From the NCBI RefSeq assembly GCF_036013915.1, contig NZ_CP107899.1, positions 3,720,001 to 3,784,000 on the forward strand: a stretch of 64,000 nt of DNA. Direction: 5' to 3'. The position numbers and the translations under genes were made by a program. Shown piece by piece: positions 47,100 through 54,255 of this stretch. Source of the DNA: Streptomyces sp. NBC_00464. Lineage in GTDB: Bacteria; Actinomycetota; Actinomycetes; Streptomycetales; Streptomycetaceae. How positions within the stretch are numbered: the stretch's first letter is position 1; each line of letters starts with the position of its first letter. The notes under the pieces were generated by a model. That model was not told the origin of the DNA and searched no databases. It worked only from the letters and a program-made list of their open reading frames with translations.

Positions 47100-47824
47100 G
47101 GGGCGAGTGACGCCTCGGTCCCCTCGGAAGGGGGGAGGGGCGGGAGCTGGCTCCTGACGACCCCCCGAGTCGGCCCGCGGCCGCCCTGCTTGAGCCTCAT
47201 CTCCACGGGGATACGGAGGGCCTCCAGGCGGGCCCGGAGGTCGGCCACTGTCCGGCCCTCCATGTGGCCCCGTTTCTGGAGGGATTGCAGGACCTCGGAG
47301 AGGAACATCGCGGGGCGGTCGCCGAGGGCCTCGTAGAGCAGGCGCAGGACTGCATCACGGCGGTCCGGCTGATGCTCCTCGGGGGTGCCCGGGGCGACCT
47401 TTTCGGCCGGGCGGGGAGCAGCTGCTGCTCTCCATGCTGCGAGGGCCCAGAGGGCGGCGAGGATCCACATCAGCCGAGGGCGGGAGCGGACGAGGAGGAA
47501 CAGGCCGGCACTGGCCGCTCCGATGATGGCGAGGCGCAGCCAGCATCCGAGGGCGGCGGCCAGGCCTTCGAGGTCCTCGCGGCGGCCGCGGTGTACCCAG
47601 GCGGTGAGGGTGGTGGTGAGGCGGGTCTGCAGGGTGGCGTGCCCGGTCCCGAGGCGCTGCAGAGCGCCGGTCGTGGCGGCCTGGATGGCCGCGGTGCGCT
47701 TCATGCGGTCTGCCCGTTGGCGAGGTCGCGGGTCGCGGTTGCCCTTCCACCAGGGCCTGGCGTTGCCCCACATGATGCCGAGGGCGGTGGCGACCCCGGC
47801 GAGGCTGAGTGCGGTGGCGTTCAT
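47084..47824 (-). CDS. Membrane protein of Spd-like trio (third gene)
   Basis: The 246-residue protein from ATG 47824 has an N-terminal hydrophobic segment (ATALSLAGVATALGIMWGNA), a basic helical stretch, and two hydrophobic helices around LRLAIIGAASAGLFLLVRSR and LMWILAALWALAAWRAAAA. A cytoplasmic C-terminal half resembles a winged helix (RDAVLRLLYEALGDRPAMFL, then RTVADLRARLEALRIPVEMR). It overlaps the preceding membrane gene (ATGA). The membrane part plus DNA-binding-like tail suits plasmid-spread (Spd) type proteins. Confidence 0.65.
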   Translation of the reverse strand: MNATALSLAGVATALGIMWGNARPWWKGNRDPRPRQRADRMKRTAAIQAATTGALQRLGTGHATLQTRLTTTLTAWVHRGRREDLEGLAAALGCWLRLAIIGAASAGLFLLVRSRPRLMWILAALWALAAWRAAAAPRPAEKVAPGTPEEHQPDRRDAVLRLLYEALGDRPAMFLSEVLQSLQKRGHMEGRTVADLRARLEALRIPVEMRLKQGGRGPTRGVVRSQLPPLPPSEGTEASLAPSTAA

Positions 47825-48375
47825 CGGTGGACTCCGGTGAGGATCGTGACGATGTCGAACGGGTCGATGGCGCCGACCAGGCCGGCCAGGGCGACGGTGA
47901 TTCCCCACACGCGCAGGAGGGTTCCGCCGTGGCGGGCGGTGCGGGCGATGCCCCAGGCGAGCGGGAGCAGCGCCAGGACGTAGCCGTGGGTGGCTCCCCA
48001 CTCGTCGCGGGCCTGGCCGAGGGCGTACGCCCATGTCGTGGCGGCGCTGAATCCGGTGCCGGGGATGGGGATGACGGCCAGGAGAGGCGCCCCGCAGACC
48101 TGCCACGGTTTGCCGATGCCGCGGACTCCGGCGACGAGGCGCTGCCACCGGGTGGGCTCGGGCTCCTCGTAGTAAGGCTCGGTCTGAACGGTGACGAACA
48201 CTTGCAGCGGGCGCTGCTCAGGCTCCGGGGCCGGAGCCGGGGTGGGCGGGGGCGGCTGTGCGGGCGGGGCGGGCTGCTCCCACCACGGCGGGAGTTCGCC
48301 GGGCTCGGGCAGGCGGTCGGGCAGCGGCGCACCCGCCGGGATGATGCGCGTCGGGGTGATCGGGCGATCGGTCAC
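47821..48375 (-). CDS. Membrane protein of Spd-like trio (second gene)
   Basis: The 184-residue protein starts at GTG 48375 (GTGA overlap with the first gene). Its N-terminal 75 residues are very proline-rich (WWEQPAPPAQPPPPTPAPAP). The C-terminal half has three hydrophobic stretches (PLLAVIPIPGTGFSAATTW, YVLALLPLAWGIA and VWGITVALAGLVGAI). It is sandwiched in a translationally coupled membrane operon. Function unknown, probably part of a membrane complex with its neighbours. Confidence 0.65.
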   Translation of the reverse strand: MTDRPITPTRIIPAGAPLPDRLPEPGELPPWWEQPAPPAQPPPPTPAPAPEPEQRPLQVFVTVQTEPYYEEPEPTRWQRLVAGVRGIGKPWQVCGAPLLAVIPIPGTGFSAATTWAYALGQARDEWGATHGYVLALLPLAWGIARTARHGGTLLRVWGITVALAGLVGAIDPFDIVTILTGVHR

Positions 48376-49727
48376 GGGGTGGCCTCCTGATCGAGGAGTG
48401 CGCGCATCCGCTGGGCTCGGGCCTGGCCGATGCGCATCCCCGTCTGAAGTGCGCGCAGCCCGGCGGGCCGTCCGTGGCGGGTGCTGTGGGCGGAGTCGAT
48501 GAGGCGTGCAGCGGGCAGGAGTGCACGGTCCGCATCCGCATCCGGGGCGTCCTCGCAGTCCGCATCCGGTTCGTCGTCGGGCGACTCCCCTGCGTCGGTG
48601 CCGTCCCACGTGGCGTGGACGGCGAACAGGTTCTGAGCTGCGGCGGATGCGCTGTTGAGTGCGCGCGGGTGCGCGGATGCACTGGCGCGGAGTCCGATGG
48701 AGACCTGTGTCTCGGAGACGATCACGCCGTGGTCGAGGAGGACCTGGCGCAGTTCGTCCGGCCCGAGGCTGGGGTGCGCACATGCCGCGGTGACGACCGC
48801 GTCGAGCGGCTGCATCTGGCGCAGCTGCTCGTACGCCACGACGGGGGCCGGCCGGGGCGGTGAGGCGGGCTCGCGCATCTCCCACGGAGAGGGCAGGTCG
48901 AGGCTCGCGAGTGCGGTCGAGTGCAGCCGGGCGGAGAGGAGTTGCAGGAGTGCGCGCCGCTGCTGCGGGTGCGCTCCGACCTGAGCGCGGCCGACCGCGC
49001 GGGAGAGGCGGCGTTCGAGGCGGGCGGTGTACCAGGCCCAGCCGGTGGGGCGGTGCGCGAGGCGGGCGGCGAGGTCGACGGCGCGGCCGGTCCAGCGGTC
49101 GCGGGTGATCTGCTCCGCGGTACGGTCCCGGGTCGCGAGGCCAAACCGGGACAGCAGGCGCTCGCGGAGCTCCCGGCCGATGATCGCGGGCAGTCCGGTG
49201 GACAGGGCTTCGGGTCGGGCGACGCGGATCTCCAGGCCCATGGCAAGGTGCCAGAGGAGTCCGGCCATGATGGGGCCGAAGAAGGCGCGGACGGTACCAC
49301 CGACCGGGCCGGACTCGGTGAACGCGGGGATGACCTGGACGCCGGTAACGACCCAGACGAGGATGCCGGGCACCCCAGCGGTGCCGGTCGACCCGTCGAT
49401 GGCGGTGGCGGCCTTGTTGCGGCGGGCCATCGCAGCGCAGGCGCCGAGGGCAATCTCTCCGGCGGCGAACATGAACGCCCGCTCAGTGCTGTCCGTCATG
49501 CCGAGGCGGTGCTCGGCGAACCGCCAGGAGGTGTCCGCGCTGTAGGCGGTGCACACCATCGCGCCGAGTCCGGCCATGAGGATCGAGCCAGGTGGGAGGG
49601 CGAGGCGTCGCGCGGCGCGGGCGGCGGCCCACGCTGTGGCGATGAGGGTGGTGAGGGCGGCCGCGGTAATGCCGGCGGTCGGCCACGGGTGGGCGACCGC
49701 CCAGGTGATGAGCTGGTCTGTGGTCAC
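48372..49727 (-). CDS. DUF2637/Spd-like multi-pass membrane protein with HTH-like tail
   Basis: The 451-residue protein starts at GTG 49727 (GGAG upstream). Five hydrophobic helices fill residues 12-165 (GITAAALTTLIATAWAAARA, SILMAGLGAMVCTAYSADTS, AFMFAAGEIALGACAAMARR, VPGILVWVVTGVQVIPAF, GPIMAGLLWHLAMGLEI). A long cytoplasmic region follows, ending with LIDSAHSTRHGRPAGLRALQ and MRIGQARAQRMRALL, an HTH-like segment. The layout matches Streptomyces mobile-element DUF2637/Spd proteins that aid intramycelial plasmid spreading. Finding it in a tailed-phage genome is unusual. Confidence 0.65.
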   Translation of the reverse strand: MTTDQLITWAVAHPWPTAGITAAALTTLIATAWAAARAARRLALPPGSILMAGLGAMVCTAYSADTSWRFAEHRLGMTDSTERAFMFAAGEIALGACAAMARRNKAATAIDGSTGTAGVPGILVWVVTGVQVIPAFTESGPVGGTVRAFFGPIMAGLLWHLAMGLEIRVARPEALSTGLPAIIGRELRERLLSRFGLATRDRTAEQITRDRWTGRAVDLAARLAHRPTGWAWYTARLERRLSRAVGRAQVGAHPQQRRALLQLLSARLHSTALASLDLPSPWEMREPASPPRPAPVVAYEQLRQMQPLDAVVTAACAHPSLGPDELRQVLLDHGVIVSETQVSIGLRASASAHPRALNSASAAAQNLFAVHATWDGTDAGESPDDEPDADCEDAPDADADRALLPAARLIDSAHSTRHGRPAGLRALQTGMRIGQARAQRMRALLDQEATP

Positions 49728-49826
49728 GCTGCTACTCCGGGTGAGTGCGGGTGGCCGGGCCTGCGATGGGGGCGCAGGCCCGGTGACGGAGTGGGGGTCA
49801 GCCGTTGCGGCGGCGGGTGCCGGTGC

Positions 49827-50279
49827 TCACCGGGTGCCGCCTGCCTCGTTCCCGTGGATGCGGGCGGTGGCCAGGGCGGTGCGGGCGCTGGACGTGGAGC
49901 GGCAGGCGTAGTCCGCGCGGGCCTGGCGGTGGAGCTCGGCGACCCGCTCGGTCGGGGTGGCGCGGCGGCCGGCGCGGCCGCGGAGGAGGAGCGCGTACTC
50001 GCCGCGGCTGATGTCGCGGTCGTCGACCTGCGGCATGTGGCGGAGGAGCTGCTGCTCGGCGGTGTTCGTCTCGGGGGTGTCGAAGCCGTGCTGCTCGGTA
50101 GCGAACCGGAGGGCGAGGGCGAGGCGAGTGACCTCGCGCATGGCGAGGCTGGGGCGCTCGGTGCTGAGGCGGGTGGCGATGCGGAGGAGCAGGGTTCGGG
50201 TGGTGGTGTCGGGCTCGGCCTGGGCCCGGCGAAGGCCTTCGTCGGGCTGGGTGCGGTCGGTAGGCTCGGACAGGGTCAT
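49827..50279 (-). CDS. Hypothetical protein, first gene of the leftward membrane operon
   Basis: ATG 50279 gives 150 residues: an N-terminal acidic segment, helices TRTLLLRIATRLSTERPSLA and MREVTRLALALRFATEQHGF, and a basic end (GRAGRRATPTERVAELHRQ). An AGGAGG only one base before the ATG is too close for ideal initiation, so a nearby start may be used. It is divergent from the 50413 gene across a 27-bp palindrome, suggesting regulated expression. Confidence 0.6.
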   Translation of the reverse strand: MTLSEPTDRTQPDEGLRRAQAEPDTTTRTLLLRIATRLSTERPSLAMREVTRLALALRFATEQHGFDTPETNTAEQQLLRHMPQVDDRDISRGEYALLLRGRAGRRATPTERVAELHRQARADYACRSTSSARTALATARIHGNEAGGTR

Positions 50280-50371
50280 ACCTCCTGGTGACACAGGGGG
50301 GATGGCTGGCCTCGGCCGGAGTTCGTACCTCTGACCGGGGCCGTAGTGCATCTGACAGGAACGACCGTAGC

Positions 50372-50398
50372 GAATAGTTGCGTCCAACGCAACTATTC
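50372..50398. promoter_or_regulatory. Perfect 27-bp palindrome between divergent genes
   Basis: GAATAGTTGCGT (50372-50383), CCA, ACGCAACTATTC (50387-50398) form perfect 12-bp arms. It lies 14 bases before the 50413 start codon and 93 bases before the 50279 start, in the position of a lysogeny-type operator controlling two divergent promoters. Confidence 0.75.
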
Positions 50399-50412
50399 AG
50401 AGAGGATGGGGC

Positions 50413-50763
50413 ATGCCCGAGAAGACGCCGCGGAGGGAGGAGCAGCGCACGATGCTGACGTTCGCGCAGGCAGCCGATCGGCTTGTGGACGAGGAGATCG
50501 TCCGGAGCATGACGCCGGAAGGTCTGCGAAAGCTGGCGCGTACAGACCCGGAATGGCCGGTGTCGGACGACGACTATGCCACGGTCGCTGGTGCGCGCAC
50601 CCTCCCCTACGAGCTGCTCGTCACGTACATGGCGACGCGCAGCAAGCGGCGAGGACGCGGGCCTGATCGCGCACCCCGGACGGGGCGCCCCAAGGCTCAG
50701 GAGACGACTGATGGCGCGGGAGATGATCCAGGGCCCGATGCCCCAGCCGGGAACGCAGGCTAG
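50413..50763 (+). CDS. Small putative DNA-binding protein
   Basis: The 116-residue plus-strand protein has a helical core LTFAQAADRLVDEEIVRSMT, then PEGLRKLARTDPEWPVSDDD and LPYELLVTYMATRSKRR, resembling AlpA/excisionase-type helix-turn-helix proteins, and a disordered basic C-terminus. GAGAGG lies eight bases before the ATG. Its promoter region carries the 27-bp palindrome, so it may be autoregulated. It overlaps the following nuclease gene by 53 bases in another frame. Confidence 0.65.
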   Translation: MPEKTPRREEQRTMLTFAQAADRLVDEEIVRSMTPEGLRKLARTDPEWPVSDDDYATVAGARTLPYELLVTYMATRSKRRGRGPDRAPRTGRPKAQETTDGAGDDPGPDAPAGNAG

Positions 50764-51073
50764 GGGTGGCGAAGAAGTCGCGGTGTACCAGCTCTTCGAC
50801 GCGGGCGGACGCCTGCTGTATGTCGGTCTGGGTCGAAACCCAATGGGCAGGTGGTCCTCTCAGGCGGATCAGCATGAGTGGTGGCCCAAAGTGACCTGGC
50901 ATGCGACCCGCGGAGAAGCGGCGGCCGCGGAGAAGCAGGCGATCCGGAGCGAGGCACCGGTCCACAACATCCACAGCGCTGTGAGGCACGGGCTGGCCAC
51001 GGGGGCGGGCGTACGTAGTGCGCTCGGCGGCCGTCGGAACTTCGCCGAACTCTCCAAGGGCGTTTCTGAGTAG
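50711..51073 (+). CDS. GIY-YIG nuclease domain protein
   Basis: The 120-residue protein has the GIY-YIG pattern VYQLFDAGGRLLYVGLGRNP, with RWSSQADQHEWWPKVTWHAT and AEKQAIRSEAPVHN supplying the conserved Arg and Glu positions of the fold. ATG 50711 was used; a GTG nearer the domain is possible. It overlaps the end of the 50413 gene, implying coupling. Small phage GIY-YIG proteins may be homing or anti-plasmid nucleases; the role here is open. Confidence 0.8.
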   Translation: MAREMIQGPMPQPGTQARGGEEVAVYQLFDAGGRLLYVGLGRNPMGRWSSQADQHEWWPKVTWHATRGEAAAAEKQAIRSEAPVHNIHSAVRHGLATGAGVRSALGGRRNFAELSKGVSE

Positions 51074-51229
51074 CGCCAGCGCGTCGGGTCCCCGTTCTCC
51101 TGCCCGGTGGGCGGGGGCTTCATGCTGTGGGTTAAGTCGTCTGTTGTGGCGTATGGCGCTCTATCAGTAACAAGGTGTGTTCTAGCGGTCGTTGGACATG
51201 CGAGGTGCCTGGCGGCATGCTGATCGACC

Positions 51230-52144
51230 ATGTCGAGCAGCGGTGAAACGCCCCCTCAATCCACCCAGCGCAGGTCTCTCCGCAGCACCGTGCGGCGTAG
51301 TTTCCTCGGCTTCGTTATCGGTGGCAGCGTCGTGATCGCAGTGATGCTGGGTGCCCTTGTGTACGGCGAAGTTAACGGCAATCCCCCGAGCGCCCTGGTG
51401 CTGCAAGCTCTGACGGCTGCGCTGGGCCTTGCCTACATGATCTGGGCCCGGCCGGAACGGCTGGAAGACGAAAGCATCGATGAGAGTCGGCGACGGTTGA
51501 CTCGGGCCGAGGGAGACCTGGAGCGCGCTCTGCGTAACGACGTCGTTGCTACTCATGGCGTTGTGATCCACGGCACAGTGCAAGGCGACCTGGTGCTGGG
51601 GCCGCGACAAGCGGAGGGGGATGTGGATGCCGACGACGGCGGCTCGCGGGATGGATCGGCCGTACAGGGTGTCGGCACGCAGCACCTTGCCTTGGCGGAA
51701 CTGTGGGCTGCCACGCATGCGCGGCTGGAGCTTTATCACAAGATCGCTACCAGCCAGGCTAAGCAGTCGTTTCTCAATGCGCAGGTGGCGATGGTGGTCG
51801 GGTTTGTGCTGCTCGTTGCGTTCGTTGTTGTGGCGCTGCAGGCGAGTACGACAGCAGGCAGCGTTATTGCTGGTGGCCTTGGCGCCGTCTCGGCTGCGCT
51901 TGCCGGTTTCGTAAGTAAGACCTTCGTGCGATCGCAAGAGGCGTCTGCGAGTCACCTGCGGTCGTACTTTGATCAGCCGCTGGAGCTATCCCGATTTCTG
52001 GCTGCAGAGCGGTTGATCGCTGACAGCAAGTTGAGCGACGAACAGCGAGCGGAAGTGTTGATGGTGTTGGTGCAGGCGATGGTCGCGGGTCCTCCGCAGC
52101 CTGGGGAAGCCGGCCCGGAGGTTCCAGCCGCGGCCGGGCGCTGA
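51230..52144 (+). CDS. Membrane protein with TRADD-N-associated-like 2TM domain (cargo gene)
   Basis: The 304-residue protein has two N-terminal helices (FLGFVIGGSVVIAVMLGALV and LVLQALTAALGLAYMIW), a helical/acidic middle, then a domain at about 155-265. That domain has YHKIATSQAKQSFLNAQVAM, VVGFVLLVAFVVVALQAS, GGLGAVSAALAGFVSKTFVR and LRSYFDQPLELSRFLAAERL. Its order (Tyr-His-x4-QAKxSF, two membrane helices, Ser/His-rich exit) matches my memory of the two-transmembrane domain linked with TRADD-N immunity proteins. TTGGAC-N18-CATGCT ends eight bases before the ATG, so it may be leaderless. Candidate phage-exclusion or abortive-infection gene. Confidence 0.65.
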   Translation: MSSSGETPPQSTQRRSLRSTVRRSFLGFVIGGSVVIAVMLGALVYGEVNGNPPSALVLQALTAALGLAYMIWARPERLEDESIDESRRRLTRAEGDLERALRNDVVATHGVVIHGTVQGDLVLGPRQAEGDVDADDGGSRDGSAVQGVGTQHLALAELWAATHARLELYHKIATSQAKQSFLNAQVAMVVGFVLLVAFVVVALQASTTAGSVIAGGLGAVSAALAGFVSKTFVRSQEASASHLRSYFDQPLELSRFLAAERLIADSKLSDEQRAEVLMVLVQAMVAGPPQPGEAGPEVPAAAGR

Positions 52145-52242
52145 TCCATGCGCAGCCTGCTGTGTCACCTCGCGGGCTCTGTGGCGGTCGTGTCCTGGCC
52201 GCCGGGCTTCGTGCTGCTCCCCCCGGTCGTACACTCGAACAT

Positions 52243-52575
52243 GTGTCCGAAGATTTCTCGAAGGTTGAGCAGCTCCAGTTTCTGGTCCGTGTCCGGGAGC
52301 AGGACCTGACCCGGGCCCGTGGCTGGCTCGACGCTGAGGAGCGGCGCCTGGCGGAGCTTGCCGCGCGCCGGCTCCCGCCTCCGCCGCCGGACTGGGTGGT
52401 CGAGCAGGGCATCGGCGTCGGACGCCGAACAGTTGCTGTGCATCAGGGCTGGTGCACGATGGCCGGATCCCGGACGAAGGCGATCACACGGGACCAGGTA
52501 CTGCGGCTGCTCGCGGAGGATGGCCGGCTCGCGTGCCAGCAGTGCCGGCCGGACACCGAGCTCGGCGTGCTGTGA
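52243..52575 (+). CDS. DUF6233-family protein
   Basis: From GTG 52243 the 110-residue protein has a coiled-coil N-terminus (FLVRVREQDLTRARGWLDAE), a proline run (ARRLPPPPPDWVVEQGIGV) and a C-terminal domain VAVHQGWCTMAGSRTKAITR with LACQQCRPDTELGVL. This is the pattern of the widespread Streptomyces DUF6233 proteins of unknown function. TACACT lies seven bases before the start with no Shine-Dalgarno, so it may be leaderless. It forms a pair with the gene at 52602. Confidence 0.75.
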   Translation: MSEDFSKVEQLQFLVRVREQDLTRARGWLDAEERRLAELAARRLPPPPPDWVVEQGIGVGRRTVAVHQGWCTMAGSRTKAITRDQVLRLLAEDGRLACQQCRPDTELGVL

Positions 52576-52601
52576 CCGCCTGGCCGACGCACGATGGAGA
52601 C

Positions 52602-52814
52602 ATGCGCTCCGCACCGATCGTCGTGCATCGGCCATCACCCAGCGGCGGCCGCCGTGTCACCGCGTACGGGACGATCCTCGGCCTGGCCCACGACGACCAC
52701 GACCTGATCGAGTTCCTCCGCAGGGCCGGACTACCGGACTCGGAGACGCTGATCGACGACCCGCGGTGGGTTGAGTGGCGAGGCGGCCGCGCCCACCAAT
52801 GGGACGCGGCCTGA
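52602..52814 (+). CDS. Small Streptomyces conserved protein paired with DUF6233
   Basis: The 70-residue protein reads VVHRPSPSGGRRVTAYGTIL, then GLAHDDHDLIEFLRRAGLPD and DDPRWVEWRGGRAHQWDAA, a compact alpha-beta fold seen repeatedly beside DUF6233 genes in Streptomyces. CACGAT ends six bases before the ATG. It ends at a strong bidirectional terminator. Function unknown. Confidence 0.7.
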   Translation: MRSAPIVVHRPSPSGGRRVTAYGTILGLAHDDHDLIEFLRRAGLPDSETLIDDPRWVEWRGGRAHQWDAA

Positions 52815-52821
52815 CGCAACT

Positions 52822-52858
52822 ACGTCCCCCTCCGCGGTATCGCCGCGGAGGGGGACGT
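52822..52858. terminator. Bidirectional hairpin terminator
   Basis: ACGTCCCCCTCCGCGG (52822-52837) and its exact complement (52843-52858) form a 16-bp perfect stem between the convergent 52602 and 52871 genes. Confidence 0.92.
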
Positions 52859-52870
52859 GGTCGTCTGGCG

Positions 52871-53416
52871 CTACTGCCCGCGAACCTTGCGCAGGGCGCG
52901 GCGCGTCAGTTCGACGGCCCACTTGATGGCCTCGTCCGAGGTGAGGGGGCAGTTGACCACGTACTTGTGGCCCTCACGTACGTCGCGGAAGTGGATGCAG
53001 TCCGTGCTGATGTCGGCGACGTCGTCTCGGTTCAGCCGGAGCGTGAGACCACCGTTCGCCGGCTTGACGTACGCGACTGCGCCGTAGCGGCGCTGTCCGG
53101 CATCACGAACCATGAGGTAGTCCGTCTGCCCGTCCTTCGTTCGTACGGATGTCCCGGTCACAATCTCAATTCTGCCGAGTTCGCGGACGGCCTTGAGGTA
53201 CGCCAGCACTCCTCGGCTGGTGTCGGCGCTGCGTTCCCTGCTCTCGACGTAGAGCTCGATCTCGAACGTGTCCATGTCGGTGCCGGAGACCGGGGTGTCG
53301 GCCATTTCGGACTCGGATGCAGCCGAGTTCTCGGTGCTCTGTCCGCCTCCTTTCTCGGTGAGGCGGAGAAATTCTGCGATCTCCTCGGGCGGTCCTTCCA
53401 GGTGCGTGTACTTCAT
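52871..53416 (-). CDS. Hypothetical protein under a triple-site operator
   Basis: ATG 53416 (GAGGGGG seven bases upstream) gives 181 residues. The N-terminal 40 residues are acidic and flexible. The rest is an alpha-beta domain with TFEIELYVESRERSADTSRG, VTGTSVRTKDGQTDYLMVRD, YGAVAYVKPANGGLTLRLNR and NCPLTSDEAIKWAVELTRRA. It is a single-gene unit whose promoter region contains three CGCGTGA sites. It might be a lysogeny regulator, but no DNA-binding motif is obvious. Confidence 0.65.
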   Translation of the reverse strand: MKYTHLEGPPEEIAEFLRLTEKGGGQSTENSAASESEMADTPVSGTDMDTFEIELYVESRERSADTSRGVLAYLKAVRELGRIEIVTGTSVRTKDGQTDYLMVRDAGQRRYGAVAYVKPANGGLTLRLNRDDVADISTDCIHFRDVREGHKYVVNCPLTSDEAIKWAVELTRRALRKVRGQ

Positions 53417-53477
53417 CACTAAGCCCCCTCGTCAGATGGCACGCTCATGCGTGCACATCCTGACTGTAGTGACACTT

Positions 53478-53528
53478 GCGCGTGAACACCAACACTCACG
53501 CGCGTGAGGGTTCTACTCACGCGTGAGT
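53478..53528. promoter_or_regulatory. Triple operator array with CGCGTGA core
   Basis: GCGCGTGA at 53478 and 53500 and CGCGTGA at 53520 recur about every two helical turns. Two of them lie in perfect 14-bp palindromes: CTCACGCGCGTGAG (53495-53508) and ACTCACGCGTGAGT (53515-53528). The array is 62-112 bases upstream of the 53416 start. Confidence 0.7.
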
Positions 53529-53540
53529 CCGAGGTGTGCA

Positions 53541-53660
53541 CTCATCGGGTCCAGGTGCGGCCGCAGTTGTTGCAGTGGCGGTGGGTGCTGTGTCGGCACT
53601 GCGTTGGAGGTCGAGGGGGCCACCGCGGATCGAGGCGGTGGAGATGCCTGTCGTTGCTGC
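53541..53660 (-). pseudogene. Decayed copy of the 3' end of the 54256 gene (zinc ribbon)
   Basis: The minus strand encodes GGPLDLQ in one frame and HCNNCGRTWTR-stop in another, matching DGPLDLH...RCAKCGRTWTQ of the intact gene at 54256. Plus-strand blocks of 19 bases (53547-53565 and 54270-54288) and 16 bases (53606-53621 and 54330-54345) are identical. They are 59 and 60 bases apart, so a one-base loss explains the frameshift. The two copies flank the 53715 cargo gene. Confidence 0.7.
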
Positions 53661-53714
53661 ATCGGACCTGCCATCCGTAGGACGCAGCCTGACTGCTGCT
53701 CGTAGTCTCCCGCC

Positions 53715-54251
53715 ATGAGATGGGGAGACGTGGGCCGGACGGTATGGGCGTGGCCATGGGCAAACATCGGCGCTGGGCTGGCTGTTGTGTTCGCCGGAGC
53801 GGCCCTGATAGTCAGCTGGCGAGCGGCACGGGATGGGAAGCGGTCAGCGGACGCATCCGTGAAGTCGGCGGACGCCGCAGTCGCCTCCGTCGAGGAGGCT
53901 CGGCTGTCACGAAGGTTGGCGGAGCAGGCTCTTCTCGACCAGCGACAGGAAGCTGCTGAGCGCCGGATGGCTGAGGCTGAGGCCAACCGGCCCAAGCCGT
54001 TCTTCGTCATTGAGCGCTCATCCGCTCAGATCTTCTACCTCCGCAATACAGGGACGGGGCGGGCGACGGGCGTGACGCTGAGCGCGAGAGAGGCGCCCTA
54101 CATCTTTCAGGGCGTCACGGATGAAGACATGGCCCCGAACGTAGGCGTGAAGTTCAGCATGGTGGGTGCCGCCGGTAGGCCCATTCCGGCAACGCTGTAT
54201 CTGACTTGGGACGGCCAGAGCGAGGAAGAGGCCGTGGCCGTCCCAAGGTGA
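53715..54251 (+). CDS. Membrane-anchored coiled-coil protein with beta-rich C-domain (cargo gene)
   Basis: The 178-residue protein has an N-terminal transmembrane helix (IGAGLAVVFAGAALIVSW), a coiled coil (SVKSADAAVASVEEARLSRR to RRMAEAEANRP) and a C-terminal beta domain (KPFFVIERSSAQIFYLRNTG, then GRATGVTLSAREAPYIF). TAGTCT ends six bases before the ATG and no ribosome-binding site is visible, so it may be leaderless. The plan repeats that of the 44624 gene. It lies between duplicated zinc-ribbon 3' ends, a sign of insertion. Function unknown; envelope-located defence or exclusion is plausible. Confidence 0.7.
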   Translation: MRWGDVGRTVWAWPWANIGAGLAVVFAGAALIVSWRAARDGKRSADASVKSADAAVASVEEARLSRRLAEQALLDQRQEAAERRMAEAEANRPKPFFVIERSSAQIFYLRNTGTGRATGVTLSAREAPYIFQGVTDEDMAPNVGVKFSMVGAAGRPIPATLYLTWDGQSEEEAVAVPR

Positions 54252-54255
54252 TCCA

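Noticed and set aside
48382..48885. Extension of the 184-residue membrane protein to 354 residues
   Set aside because: The upstream part lies inside the 451-residue membrane gene and is low-complexity; a GTGA overlap marks the proper start.
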